A DNA stretch of 52,577 nt from Janthinobacterium sp. GW456P. GTDB taxonomy: Bacteria > Pseudomonadota > Gammaproteobacteria > Burkholderiales > Burkholderiaceae_D. Below, piece by piece: positions 1 through 9,090 of the stretch. The position numbers were made by a program, and so were the translations under genes. Positions within the stretch are counted from its first letter, which is position 1. The number at the start of each line of letters is the position of its first letter. The notes under the pieces were generated by a model. That model did no database searches and was not told the origin of the DNA. It worked only from the letters and a program-made list of their open reading frames with translations. The stretch covers positions 221,327 through 273,903 of the forward strand of contig NZ_NEHB01000010.1 in assembly GCF_002127655.1 (NCBI RefSeq), read 5' to 3'.

Positions 1-145
1 GGTCGTATGCTTTGGCTTCGCCGCCGAATTTCTTCGACAGAACCGTTGCGATTGCAGCGGTCAGCGTGGTTTTACCGTGGTCGACGTGGCCGATGGTGCC
101 GACGTTGACGTGCGGCTTGGTCCGTTCGAATTTACCTTTTGCCAT
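1..145 (-). CDS. tuf: Elongation factor Tu, N-terminal fragment (runs off left edge)
   Basis: Only the first 48 codons are in the window. The protein starts [20 protein letters not shown] and carries the GTPase P-loop GHVDHGKT around residues 19-26, diagnostic of EF-Tu, which delivers aminoacyl-tRNA to the ribosome as a GTP complex. The ATG is preceded by an AGGAG ribosome-binding site seven bases upstream. It lies directly downstream of tRNA-Tyr, tRNA-Gly and tRNA-Thr genes, the classic tRNA-tufB arrangement of proteobacteria, and is probably transcribed from the tRNA promoter. The rest of the gene lies outside the window. Confidence 0.97.
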   Translation of the reverse strand, partial: MAKGKFERTKPHVNVGTIGHVDHGKTTLTAAIATVLSKKFGGEAKAYD

Positions 146-233
146 TTTGAACTCCTAATGATTTGATTAGATTGCTCAGGCACACGCCCGACGGTCTGGT
201 TTGAATTGCTTCTGTGCTGCCTGCTGCGAATTC

Positions 234-308
<75 letters not shown>

Positions 309-351
309 TGTAATTTGTTGCATGCGATGCATCAAGCATCTGAACGGAAAC

Positions 352-425
352 TGGAGCGGGTGAAGGGAATCGAACCCTCGTCGTAAGCTTGGAAGGCTTC
401 TGCTCTACCATTGAGCTACACCCGC
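352..425 (-). tRNA. glyT: tRNA-Gly (anticodon TCC)
   Basis: A 74-nt cloverleaf with encoded CCA. The acceptor stem is GCGGGTG/CACCCGC, the anticodon loop is CTTCCAA (anticodon TCC, reading GGA/GGG), and the T loop is GTTCGAT. It is the middle gene of the Tyr-Gly-Thr-tuf array. Confidence 0.97.
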
Positions 426-487
426 GAGGTATCGTTCACATTATCTTCACTTACTTTTGCTACTACCCAGTTTTCCTTGCAAAAACT

Positions 488-572
<85 letters not shown>

Positions 573-585
573 GCGGGAACCGCAG

Positions 586-614
586 AGTATGAAGCATCTA
601 CTCACAACTGTCAA
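586..614 (-). promoter_or_regulatory. Strong sigma70 promoter of the tRNA-tuf operon
   Basis: On the minus strand there is a perfect -35 TTGACA (609-614), a 17-bp spacer and a -10 CATACT (586-591, 5/6 match to TATAAT). The stretch after the -10 is GC-rich (CTGCGGTTCCCGCG). Such a discriminator is the known hallmark of stable-RNA promoters that are repressed by ppGpp/DksA. The start point should fall a few bases before the tRNA-Tyr 5' end at 572. Control by the dksA gene at 46 kb is inference. Confidence 0.8.
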
Positions 615-805
615 CCTTATTTACTGATGCCTGACTGCTGCATTTGCGTATAAAGAAGAAGTTGGCTGCTTCGGGGCGTGATTATAAGCTCCCGATTTGA
701 GAAAGTGCAAGGGTTGGCGCGAAAAAGTCAGCTTTTTTCGCATTTTTTTTATCGCCCCTGCCGGCAAGCCGCATTTTCCCGTCATTCGCCCCGCATTTTT
801 CCCTT

Positions 806-2452
806 TTACCGTGCGTCAGGCGGATGCATCCAGGCATTGCCCAAGGGCTTGTATTTACGCAACAACTGCTGATGCAGGCCCGACAGCACGGGCAATTTGG
901 GGTTGCGCGGGTCCAGGCGGCGCACGCCGGCGATAAAGGTCAGCGCCTGCTGCCCCATGCGCTCATCCCAGCCTTCGTGCTCCAGGCATTTCAGCACGGC
1001 CACGGCCGCATTGAAGACCACTTGCGGATTGTCGGGCAGGCGCGTGACGGCCTCGCCCATCAAATCGACGGCGCCGCGGAAATCGCCCTCGCCCGCCCGG
1101 GCTGCCCCGGCCGCCACCATGTCGGCCACTTCCTGGCGGCTTTGCCGCGCCAATGCCTTGGCCAGTTCCTCGCGCCCCGCCTGTTCGAACACGGCCATGG
1201 CGCGCGTCATGGCGGCGCTGTCGGGCGCATTGCGCATGACTTCGCGCATCACCTCGGCCGCACCATCTTCGCGCCCGTGCGCCAGGCAGTGGCGCGCCAG
1301 CTCCGTTTTCAGCGTATTCGAGCTGCCCACGCTATGCCGGTTGGCGGCCAGGGCCGCGTCGAGCGATTGCTGCAAGCGCTCCTCGTTGCCCGTATGCGCA
1401 TGCAGCATGGCGCTGCACAGGGCGCTGCACAGTTCCGCATTCTTTTGCCCGCCCATCGATTTGTCGAGGTCGCGGATCACGGCGCCCGCCTGCAGGGGAT
1501 CTCCCTTGCGCACCAGGGTCTGCACCAGGCGCACATGGTCTTCCGGATCGCGGAATTCCGAATATTTGGCCTTGCTGACCACCAGTTTGAGGGATTTTTC
1601 CGCCATGTCGATATCGTCGGCCGCCAGGGCCGCCTCGCCCAGGCGGCGCAAGCGGCGCACGGCATGCGGCGACAGGGCCACCGCCTCGCTCAAGGCCGCC
1701 TGCGCCAGTGCCGGCTTGCCTTGTGCCATATGCGCGCGCGCCAGCCAGTCATAGGCGTCGAGAAAACGCTTGTTGTTTTCCAGCAGCCCTTCCAGAGTGC
1801 CCTGCGCCGCCGCATATTCGCCCAGCAGGAACTGCGTCTTGGCCTGCCCGAGGCGCGCCCAGCCGATGGACTTGCTTTCGTACAAGGCTGTGTAGATCGG
1901 TTCGGCATCGGCCGCCTCGCCCAGCAGCAAATGCAGCTCCGCGCGCAGGCGCAGGAAATCCGTGGCGTAACGGGGATACAGGCTGGCGCCCTCGGTGCAG
2001 GCGGCGATCGCCGCGCGCTCATTGCCCACGTCGATCAGTTCGTACACGGGTACGAAGGCATTGCGCTTGTCGAGCGCGCGGGCTATGCGCTCGAGCATGT
2101 TGTCAGCGGTAAATGGCTTGAGGATGTAATCGGTGGGCAACAACTCGACGGCGCTGACCACCTTGGCGAAGCTGCCTTCGCCCGTGACCATGAAGAACAT
2201 GGTCGACGCGTGCATCAATTTATGGTGGCGCAAGTCTTCCAGCATCTGCTGGCCATCCTGTCCGCCGCCGAGGTCGTATTCGCACAGGATCAGATCATAG
2301 GATTTGCTGCCCAGCATGCGGATCGCCTGGCCCGAGCTGGCCGCATCGTCGATCTTCGCCAGGCCACACAGGTTGAGCATATTGTGCAGGCTGGCGCGCA
2401 TGCCCGGATGCGGCTCGATGATCAGTGCGCTAAGGCCCTTGAGTTCTTTCAT
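806..2452 (-). CDS. Response regulator: receiver domain plus TPR repeats
   Basis: About 548 residues. Residues 7-125 form a CheY-like receiver: phospho-acceptor D60 (in LCEYDLG), T90 (MVTGEGS) and K112 (ILKPF). The usual acidic pair is reduced to one residue, E13 in LIIEPH. The remaining 400 residues are alpha-helical tetratricopeptide-like repeats. There is no DNA-binding or enzymatic output domain, so output is probably protein-protein interaction. A GTG start 33 bases further upstream (2485) is possible, but the ATG at 2452 fits the family and begins right before the receiver. No histidine kinase is nearby. It lies 133 bases downstream of the HD-GYP regulator in the same direction and may be co-transcribed. 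Confidence 0.85.
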   Translation of the reverse strand: MKELKGLSALIIEPHPGMRASLHNMLNLCGLAKIDDAASSGQAIRMLGSKSYDLILCEYDLGGGQDGQQMLEDLRHHKLMHASTMFFMVTGEGSFAKVVSAVELLPTDYILKPFTADNMLERIARALDKRNAFVPVYELIDVGNERAAIAACTEGASLYPRYATDFLRLRAELHLLLGEAADAEPIYTALYESKSIGWARLGQAKTQFLLGEYAAAQGTLEGLLENNKRFLDAYDWLARAHMAQGKPALAQAALSEAVALSPHAVRRLRRLGEAALAADDIDMAEKSLKLVVSKAKYSEFRDPEDHVRLVQTLVRKGDPLQAGAVIRDLDKSMGGQKNAELCSALCSAMLHAHTGNEERLQQSLDAALAANRHSVGSSNTLKTELARHCLAHGREDGAAEVMREVMRNAPDSAAMTRAMAVFEQAGREELAKALARQSRQEVADMVAAGAARAGEGDFRGAVDLMGEAVTRLPDNPQVVFNAAVAVLKCLEHEGWDERMGQQALTFIAGVRRLDPRNPKLPVLSGLHQQLLRKYKPLGNAWMHPPDAR

Positions 2453-2585
2453 GTCGTGATGTCCGAAAACTCCGCGGCGCGCCACACCGGTGCGTGGCGC
2501 CGGCCAGCATGAGGCTGCCGAGTATATGACGGCGCCGCGCGCAAGGGAATGGGGCCGTGCCGAAAAGCGCCAACGAAGTTGCTGC

Positions 2586-4181
2586 TCAAGCGGTGGCGCG
2601 CTCCGGATGCCACAGTTGCGGCTCGTTGTCGATCAAATCCAGCAGCGCCGCCACCACTTCCGGATCGAACTGGCTGCCGCTGCGCTGTTCGATGTATTCG
2701 CGCACCTGCGGATACGGCCACGGCTCCTTGTACGGCCGCTCATGCAGCAAGGCATCGAAGACGTCGACCACGGCAACGATGCGCGCGGCCAAGGGAATGT
2801 CGCGTCCCTTCAGGCCGTTCGGATAGCCGGCGCCGTCGAAATGTTCATGATGGCCGCCCGCGATCTGCGCGCCATACGTGAGGTAGCTGACGCCGTCGAC
2901 CATGTTGGCGGCCCGCTCGAGGATGGTACGCCCGACGCTGGCGTGCAGCTGCATCTGCACCCGCTCCTCGTCCGTATGCCGGCCCGGCTTGAGCAGCACG
3001 GCGTCCGGCGTGGCCACCTTGCCCACGTCGTGCAGGATGCTGGCCAGGCCGATCATGTCGAGCAGCTGCGGCGTGAGCTCGTCGGCATACACCCCGCGCT
3101 GCTGGATGCGCAGGGCGATGGCGTCGGACAGCTGCTGTACGCGCCGCACGTGGCCACCCGTGTCGCTGTCGCGGAACTCGGCCAGGTCGGCCAGCGCCAC
3201 GACGGTCGCTTCCTGCGCCTTGCGCAGCTGGCCGAACATGTACAGGTTGTCGAAGGCGGCGGCGATACGCTGGCAAAACACTTCCAGCAAGTCGCGCTGG
3301 ATCTGCGCCAGGGGCCACGGCGGCGTGACGGAGATAGCCAGCTCGCGGTTGCCTTCCGTGTGGATGAACAGCACATTGGCCGGATGCTCGAACTGGCTGC
3401 GTTTTTCCGCGAACGCCTTGTCGATGGTGGGCGTGAGCGCGTGGTCGGCCGGCATGGCTTCCGCCTCGGCCAGCATGGCGTAGGTGCCCGTGGCGGCCAC
3501 CACCTCGGGCCGCCCGGCGCCGCCCTGCATCAGGCACAGCACGCCGTCGGCGCCCACGTCGAGAATGGCGCTGACCTGGTTCAGCACGCCGGAAGCGAAT
3601 TCGCGCAGGGAATGGATCTGGTACAGATTGGTGGCGCCGGCGAGGATCTTGCCCAGGCCGATGCGGCTGCGCTCGAGCATCATCAGGCTCTCGTAGGCGC
3701 GCAAGGCCGAGATAACGGTGGTAAACAGCTTTTGCGTCGTCAGCTCCGTCTTGGCCTTGTAATCGTTGATGTCGTATTCGATGATGACACGCTGCTCGGG
3801 CGCCTGGCCCGGCTGGCCCGTGCGCAGCACGACGCGCACGATGGAGTTGTTCAGGTCGGCGCGGATGCGCTTGGCGAGGATCAGACCGGCGTCATCCGTT
3901 TCCATCACCACGTCGAGCAGCACCAGCGCGATATCGGGCGTGTCGCGCAGGATCTCGTATCCCTCGCGGCCGCTGTAGGCGGAAAACAGTTCCAGTTCGC
4001 GGCCCTTGAAGCTGACATTGCGCAGCGCCAGCCGCGTGACCGCATGCACATCGACGTCGTCATCGACGATCAGCACACGCCACAGGCGCTGATCGGGCGC
4101 GGCCAACCCGGCTGGACTGGCCACCGGCTCATCTTCGTCGAGCAGCCAATTATCATCTGCATCGGCTTTGAGGTCGGTCAT
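2586..4181 (-). CDS. Response regulator with DUF3369 and HD-GYP domains (c-di-GMP phosphodiesterase)
   Basis: 531 residues in three parts. The receiver at about 34-160 has DDD at 40-42 and phospho-acceptor D90 (VLLDVVM). The middle region of about 165-330 matches the DUF3369 type that sits between receiver and HD-GYP in this family. The C-terminal HD-GYP domain has the metal-binding H384-D385 (ILHDVGK) and a complete HHEHFDGAGYP motif at 444-454. Proteins with all these residues hydrolyse cyclic di-GMP, so catalytic activity is expected. The start is secured by an AGGAG site five bases before the ATG. The J-domain gene lies 63 bases upstream in the same direction and the TPR response regulator follows. 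The partner kinase is not in the window. Confidence 0.92.
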   Translation of the reverse strand: MTDLKADADDNWLLDEDEPVASPAGLAAPDQRLWRVLIVDDDVDVHAVTRLALRNVSFKGRELELFSAYSGREGYEILRDTPDIALVLLDVVMETDDAGLILAKRIRADLNNSIVRVVLRTGQPGQAPEQRVIIEYDINDYKAKTELTTQKLFTTVISALRAYESLMMLERSRIGLGKILAGATNLYQIHSLREFASGVLNQVSAILDVGADGVLCLMQGGAGRPEVVAATGTYAMLAEAEAMPADHALTPTIDKAFAEKRSQFEHPANVLFIHTEGNRELAISVTPPWPLAQIQRDLLEVFCQRIAAAFDNLYMFGQLRKAQEATVVALADLAEFRDSDTGGHVRRVQQLSDAIALRIQQRGVYADELTPQLLDMIGLASILHDVGKVATPDAVLLKPGRHTDEERVQMQLHASVGRTILERAANMVDGVSYLTYGAQIAGGHHEHFDGAGYPNGLKGRDIPLAARIVAVVDVFDALLHERPYKEPWPYPQVREYIEQRSGSQFDPEVVAALLDLIDNEPQLWHPERATA

Positions 4182-4244
4182 GAATACTCCTAAGGGATAA
4201 GTTCGATGTGGACGCTGCGTTGACGCATATCAAGCATAATCAGA

Positions 4245-5336
4245 TTAGATGCTGCTTACAACAGGATTCTGCGTACCACCCTCCCCTGCGGCAGGCGCCG
4301 GCGCCGGTATCGAGGCGCCGCTGCGCGTGGTGCCGCCGCAATTGTCCTGGCCTGGCCCGACGGCCTGGTAGCGCACTTCGTATTTGCCCGCGCTGAGCTG
4401 CTCCACGGTCAGCTTGTCATTGGCCAGGATGTACAGGTAGCGCACATTCGAACGCCGCTCCTGGTCATACAGCTTGACGAAGACGGGCGCCGTGTTGCTG
4501 CTGTTGTCGATGGTTAAACTCAGTTCATCGCCCTTGTTGCCGATCGGGAAACCATCGACATAGCCGGACCGCGCCGGCCAAGGCTCGCCATTCGGCGCCA
4601 CCAGCCCCGCCGACTCGGCCTGGCTGGCGCCATCGCAGGCGGGGCGGCTGGCTTTCAGGCTCAGCTGTGCCACGGCCAGCACGCGGATCTCGGGCGCCTT
4701 CGGCTGCGCGGGCTCGGCCGCATACGGCTTGCCCACGGCCCAGCTATCGATAGCCACCGCCTCGTTTTTTGCCGGCGGCGTGGCTGCGCTCTCCGCCGTT
4801 GCCGTGTCCGGGTGCATCCTGGCGCCATCGCGGGCCAGCCCGCTCCAGGCCGACGCCAGCGCGGCAGGCACAGGCGGAGAGGTATCGAGCATCAGCAAGG
4901 CGCCCAGCCAGCCCAGCAGCAGGCAGACAAGCAAACTCAGCCACCAGCGCCAGTTGCGCCAGATGGGCAGCGCCCCACTGCGCGGCTTGCCCTTCGGCGG
5001 CGGCACATCCTGCGCCCAGGTGTGCTCATGCGATTGGGCATGGCCTTTCGCGCGGCCATCGCGGCTCTTGCCTTCTTCGTGGTGGGTGCTTTCCAGCCAT
5101 TCGATTTCCCACTCCTCGGCGGCGATCCACTCGTCGTGTTCCTTGCGGCGTTGCGGATCGGACAAGGTGCCATAGGCGCTATTGAGGATGGCCATGATGC
5201 GGGCGGCCTTTTCGTCGCCGGGATTCTTGTCGGGGTGGTATTTCTGGCTGAGGGCTTTATACGCGGCACGTATGACTTCCTGCGGCGCCAGGCGCGCCAC
5301 TTTCAGGTTGTCATAGTGTGTATGTATCTTTCCCAT
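4245..5336 (-). CDS. Membrane-anchored J-domain (DnaJ-like) protein
   Basis: 363 residues. An N-terminal J domain (about 5-70) contains the essential HPD motif in KYHPDKNPGDE, so it should stimulate an Hsp70 (DnaK) ATPase. There are no G/F-rich, zinc-finger or substrate-binding DnaJ domains. A charged linker leads to a single transmembrane helix (about 135-151, WWLSLLVCLLLGWLGALLML), followed by a Pro/Ala-rich region and a roughly 130-residue C-terminal domain that I do not recognise, which would be periplasmic. The layout suggests recruitment of DnaK to the inner membrane. The 149-base upstream spacer contains an AT-rich near-palindrome (about 5400-5420) that may hold its promoter. Client unknown. 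Confidence 0.85.
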   Translation of the reverse strand: MGKIHTHYDNLKVARLAPQEVIRAAYKALSQKYHPDKNPGDEKAARIMAILNSAYGTLSDPQRRKEHDEWIAAEEWEIEWLESTHHEEGKSRDGRAKGHAQSHEHTWAQDVPPPKGKPRSGALPIWRNWRWWLSLLVCLLLGWLGALLMLDTSPPVPAALASAWSGLARDGARMHPDTATAESAATPPAKNEAVAIDSWAVGKPYAAEPAQPKAPEIRVLAVAQLSLKASRPACDGASQAESAGLVAPNGEPWPARSGYVDGFPIGNKGDELSLTIDNSSNTAPVFVKLYDQERRSNVRYLYILANDKLTVEQLSAGKYEVRYQAVGPGQDNCGGTTRSGASIPAPAPAAGEGGTQNPVVSSI

Positions 5337-5485
5337 CGTTCTATCTTGAAATCGGTGCGCGGCGACGGGTTCTTGCAGGATGGAACCGTGCTGTGTCGGT
5401 CATCATATACGATATGACAAGATAATAACCACCGGCGAACAGGAAATTGCAGGGCGGTACGGCCCTGCCTTGATATTGACCGCGC

Positions 5486-6637
5486 TTACAGGCGGTGACT
5501 GCGGTCACTGGACAACAGCGCTTCCGGCAACGCCACTTGGTGCCCCACCGCCAGCACCTTGAACAATTCCCCCATCTCGGCCGGCGACACCAGCTTTTGC
5601 ACGGCGCTGGCCTGCGGCAAGTAGGTCTTGACCTGCTCGGGATCGGTACGCAGCAGCAAGTCGCCGAGTCCGGAGCCCAGCAGGAAGGAGGCCTGGTTCA
5701 TGTAGGCCAGCACATCGAGACCCGCATCCTGCGCCGCCACCGCCATGGCCGTGAAATCGACGTGCGCCGTGATGTCCTGCAAGCCGGGCAGATAAAACGG
5801 TTCCGCGTGGGCGTGGTGGCGGTAATGGCACATCAGGGTGCCCGTGGCGCGCAAGTCCAGGTAATACTCGTGCGCGGGGAAGCCATAGTCGAACAGCACA
5901 GCCGCGCCGCCCTGGCCATTGGTCAGCATGCGCGCCAGCGAGCGCATGAAGCCGCAGGCCACGCCATGAATTTCTGTGACATAGCCGACCGGCAAGTCAT
6001 CGGCGCCGGGCACCTGGGCGGCGATCTGCGCGGCCACGTCGGCGCCGGCAGGGCGTTCGACAAACACGAACTGGCCGTCGGCAATGCCGACATCGAGTTC
6101 GCACCAGCCGGCGGGCGTCTTGCTGATCAGGTTGACGGGCATGGCGTCGAGCACTTCATTGCCGAACACGGCGCCTTCAAAACTGTCGGGAAAGCCGTCG
6201 AGCCACACCACTTGCGGAAAGGCGGCCAGCGCCAGCTCCTGGCGCGCGCGCAATTCGCCGGACAATTCGACGATCGCATACTGTTCCACATGGATACCGG
6301 CATTCGCCGCTTCCGTCAGGATATCGAAGGCCAGCTTGCCCGTGCCGGCGCCGAATTCGAGGATGCGCGGGGCCGTTTGCGCCATAATAGCGGCTGCCAC
6401 ATGGGCCAGGGTGGCGCCGAACAGGGGCGAAATCTCCGGTGCGGTTGTAAAATCGCCATCTTTGCCCAGCTTGGCGGCGCCGCCGCTGTAATAGCCGAGG
6501 TCAGGCGCGTACAGCGCCAGTTCCATGAAGCGGACAAAGGGAATGGCGCCGTCATTGCGCGCGATTTCGGCGGCAATCTGGTGCTGCAAGGCATGGGACG
6601 CGGCCAGCGCGTCGCTATCGGGTGCGGGAAGAGACAT
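5486..6637 (-). CDS. SAM-dependent methyltransferase, MidA/NDUFAF7 (DUF185, COG1565) family
   Basis: 383 residues with the DUF185 signature: IPFVRFMELALYAPDLGYYS near the start, FTTAPEISPLFG, then the SAM-binding glycine loop EFGAGTGKLAFD at about 107-118. The mitochondrial homologue NDUFAF7 methylates an arginine of complex I subunit NDUFS2; the bacterial substrate is not known. It diverges from the FolM-like gene with only 74 bases between the start codons. A TACAAT hexamer (6644-6649) lies so close to the ATG that a leaderless mRNA is possible. There is no clear Shine-Dalgarno sequence. Confidence 0.88.
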   Translation of the reverse strand: MSLPAPDSDALAASHALQHQIAAEIARNDGAIPFVRFMELALYAPDLGYYSGGAAKLGKDGDFTTAPEISPLFGATLAHVAAAIMAQTAPRILEFGAGTGKLAFDILTEAANAGIHVEQYAIVELSGELRARQELALAAFPQVVWLDGFPDSFEGAVFGNEVLDAMPVNLISKTPAGWCELDVGIADGQFVFVERPAGADVAAQIAAQVPGADDLPVGYVTEIHGVACGFMRSLARMLTNGQGGAAVLFDYGFPAHEYYLDLRATGTLMCHYRHHAHAEPFYLPGLQDITAHVDFTAMAVAAQDAGLDVLAYMNQASFLLGSGLGDLLLRTDPEQVKTYLPQASAVQKLVSPAEMGELFKVLAVGHQVALPEALLSSDRSHRL

Positions 6638-6711
6638 ACCCGCATTGTAGCGAATCGGCGGCGCATGCCGCCAGTGCGGCGTCCACCGAATATCTCAACC
6701 ATAACAAAGAC

Positions 6712-7500
6712 ATGACAGAAGCAACGACAACGCCATTCGACAGCACTCCCCGCGTCGCCCTCGTGACGGGCGCGGCGCGCCGCATCGGCCGCGCCATCGC
6801 GCTGGGCCTGGCGCGCGACGGCTGGGATATCGCCGTGCATTACCGCGACTCGCGCGATGAAGCGCAGAGCCTGGTGGCGGACATCACGGCGCTGGGCCGC
6901 CGCGCGCAAGCATTCCCCTGCGACCTGGCGCAGGAAGACGCCGTACGCCAGCTGTTGCCGCAAGCACAGGCGGCGCTGGGCCCCGTCACTTGCGTGGTCA
7001 ACAACGCATCGTTGTTTGAATACGACAATGCGGGCGATTTTTCCTTCACCGCCCTGGATGCCCACATGCACGCCAACCTGGCCGCTCCCATCCTGCTGGC
7101 GCAAGCGCTGTACCAGGCGACGCCGCCCGGCGGGCAAGCCGTGGTCATCAACTTGCTGGATCAAAAACTGTACAATCTCAATCCTGATTTTTTGTCGTAC
7201 ACCCTGTCCAAGGCGGCGCTGCTGTCGGCGACCACCATGCTGGCCCAGGCGCTGGCGCCGAAAGTGCGCGTGGTGGGCATTGCCCCCGGCATCACCATGG
7301 TCTCCGGCGAGCAGACGCAAGCGAACTTTGCCAAAGCGCATGAAAACACGCCGCTGGGGCGCTCCAGCACGCCCGAGGACGTGGCCGACAGCGTCTGTTA
7401 CGTGGCCGGCGCGCGCGCGCTGACGGGCACGACCTTGCTGGTCGATGGCGGCCAGCATTTGATCGGCTTGCCGCGCGACGTCATGTTTTTGACCAAATAA
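6712..7500 (+). CDS. SDR-family pteridine reductase, FolM-like (dihydromonapterin reductase)
   Basis: 262 residues, short-chain dehydrogenase/reductase fold. The N-terminal nucleotide-binding motif is TGAARRIGRA, in which an Arg replaces the usual third glycine, typical of NADPH-dependent pteridine reductases (PTR1/FolM). Next come VNNAS and the catalytic YTLSK (Y-x3-K). The family reduces dihydromonapterin or dihydrofolate to the tetrahydro form. The ATG at 6712 was chosen because a longer frame back to 6622 would overlap the divergent methyltransferase and lacks similarity. A FolB-like gene follows 53 bases downstream, which supports a pterin role. A generic SDR remains possible. Confidence 0.8.
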   Translation: MTEATTTPFDSTPRVALVTGAARRIGRAIALGLARDGWDIAVHYRDSRDEAQSLVADITALGRRAQAFPCDLAQEDAVRQLLPQAQAALGPVTCVVNNASLFEYDNAGDFSFTALDAHMHANLAAPILLAQALYQATPPGGQAVVINLLDQKLYNLNPDFLSYTLSKAALLSATTMLAQALAPKVRVVGIAPGITMVSGEQTQANFAKAHENTPLGRSSTPEDVADSVCYVAGARALTGTTLLVDGGQHLIGLPRDVMFLTK

Positions 7501-7553
7501 TCAGCAGCCCTGCCAAACAACCCGCATTCCAGCATTCCCGAAAAGGTAAAACT

Positions 7554-7952
7554 ATGTCGTCCGCCCTGTCCCACCCTCGCCTGCTTGACTGCCGCCGGCT
7601 GTTCCTGCGCAATTACGAAGTCCTCATCAACATCGGCGTCTACGACTTCGAGAAAAAGGGCGAGCAGCGCGTCCTCATCAACGTCGACCTGTACATTCCC
7701 CTGGCCCTGTCGACGCCCAAGGATGACCAGCTGGAAGAAGTGGTCGACTACGACTTCATGCGCGAAACCATCGCCAAACGCATGGCGCAAGGCCACGTGC
7801 AGCTGCAGGAAAGCCTGGTCGACGACGTGCTCGCCGCCATGCTGGCGCACCCGCGCGTGCGCGCCGCGCGCGTGTCGAGCATGAAACCGGATGTGTATCC
7901 CGACTGCGAAGGCGTGGGCGTGGAAGTATTCAAGATCAAGGATGAAGCATGA
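7554..7952 (+). CDS. folB: Dihydroneopterin aldolase/epimerase family protein (FolB/FolX-like)
   Basis: 132 residues, single T-fold domain. It keeps the FolB active-site positions: Glu in [13 protein letters not shown], Tyr in VVDYDFM, Glu in LQESLVDDV, and Lys in SMKPDVYP. FolB splits dihydroneopterin to 6-hydroxymethyl-dihydropterin in folate synthesis; its paralogue FolX epimerises dihydroneopterin triphosphate for tetrahydromonapterin. The residues visible do not separate the two. The adjacent FolM-like reductase makes the FolX option reasonable. An AAAGG ribosome-binding site precedes the ATG. The stop codon overlaps the ttcA start (ATGA), implying translational coupling. Confidence 0.82.
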   Translation: MSSALSHPRLLDCRRLFLRNYEVLINIGVYDFEKKGEQRVLINVDLYIPLALSTPKDDQLEEVVDYDFMRETIAKRMAQGHVQLQESLVDDVLAAMLAHPRVRAARVSSMKPDVYPDCEGVGVEVFKIKDEA

Positions 7953-8911
7953 ACGACATGAACGACACCGCAGTCCTGGAAACGGCCGTGGAAATTCCGG
8001 CCAACGTGGAAGCGCAGAAACTGGCGCGCAAGAAGGCGGAAAAGATCGCCCTGGAAAACAACAAGCTGCACAAGCGCCTGTGCCGCCTGGTGGGACAAGC
8101 CATCGGCGACTTCAACATGATCGAAGACGGCGACAAGGTGATGGTGTGCCTGTCGGGCGGCAAGGATAGCTACGCGCTGCTCGATATCCTGATGACCTTG
8201 CGCGAACGCGCGCCGATTCACTTCGATATCGTCGCCGTCAACCTGGATCAAAAGCAGCCGAACTTCCCGCCGGAAATCCTGCCCGCCTATCTGACGGAAC
8301 TGGGCGTGGCCTTCCACATCGAAAACCAGGATACCTACAGCATCGTCAAGCGCTTGATCCCGGAAGGCAAGACGACCTGCTCGCTGTGCTCGCGCCTGCG
8401 CCGCGGCATCCTGTACCGCGTGGCCGACGAGCTGGGCGCCAACAAGATCGCCCTGGGCCACCATCGCGACGATATTTTGGAAACCTTCTTCCTGAATATG
8501 TTCTTCGGCGGCAAACTGAAGGGCATGCCGGCCAAGCTGCAATCGGACGATGGCAAGCACATCGTCATCCGTCCGATGGCGTATGTGAAGGAAGAGGACA
8601 CGCAGCGCTATGCGGAAGTCAAGGGCTTCCCCATCATTCCGTGCGATCTGTGCGGTTCGCAGGAAAACCTGCAGCGCAAGCAGATCAAGGGCTTGATGCG
8701 CGAATGGGACAAGAAATTCCCCGGCCGCGTGGAAAGCATCTTCTCGGCCCTGTCGAACGTGGCGCCGTCGCATTTGATGGATCCGAAGCTGTTCGGCTTC
8801 AAGGATTTGCAGGCGGACGGCGTGGCCAACCCCATGGGCGACATCGCGTTTGACGAAGAGCCGTGCTCGACGCCGACCACGTTCGGCACGATTCCGCTGC
8901 AACCGCTGTAA
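7949..8911 (+). CDS. ttcA: tRNA 2-thiocytidine(32) synthetase TtcA
   Basis: 320 residues. It has the PP-loop ATPase motif [13 protein letters not shown] (about 68-80), and the iron-sulfur cysteines appear as [11 protein letters not shown] plus a further Cys in IPCDLCGSQ, matching the three-cysteine [4Fe-4S] site of TtcA. The enzyme adenylates C32 of certain tRNAs and inserts sulfur. The N-terminus carries a charged extension of about 30 residues before the conserved [14 protein letters not shown]. The ATG overlaps the FolB-like stop by four bases. This gene ends the three-gene rightward unit. Confidence 0.95.
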   Translation: MNDMNDTAVLETAVEIPANVEAQKLARKKAEKIALENNKLHKRLCRLVGQAIGDFNMIEDGDKVMVCLSGGKDSYALLDILMTLRERAPIHFDIVAVNLDQKQPNFPPEILPAYLTELGVAFHIENQDTYSIVKRLIPEGKTTCSLCSRLRRGILYRVADELGANKIALGHHRDDILETFFLNMFFGGKLKGMPAKLQSDDGKHIVIRPMAYVKEEDTQRYAEVKGFPIIPCDLCGSQENLQRKQIKGLMREWDKKFPGRVESIFSALSNVAPSHLMDPKLFGFKDLQADGVANPMGDIAFDEEPCSTPTTFGTIPLQPL

Positions 8912-8938
8912 TCGGCTGTTCTCAGCCCGTGTTGTTTC

Positions 8939-8961
8939 GCCGCCACCGCCCAGGTGGCGGC
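8939..8961 (+). terminator. GC hairpin after ttcA, possible terminator
   Basis: A perfect 9-bp stem, GCCGCCACC/GGTGGCGGC, with a 5-nt loop starts 28 bases after the ttcA stop. It is followed by ATCTGTCCTCTTT rather than a clean T run, so intrinsic termination is uncertain. Confidence 0.4.
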
Positions 8962-9090
8962 ATCTGTCCTCTTTCCCCCTGCGTCCATTTGATGTACCGT
9001 AGTCAGCTCTGCCGGTACGCGATGTGTCACGCGCGCATTCCTGCCCGGCGGTCAGCACGCATTCTTCCGACAACCTCACTGGAATGAACC

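Noticed and set aside
824..2512. Long open frame opposite the receiver-TPR gene
   Set aside because: It mirrors the codons of the minus-strand gene, is full of Gln/His/Arg as expected for a reverse frame of GC-rich coding DNA, and shows no domain. The minus-strand gene has clear receiver motifs.
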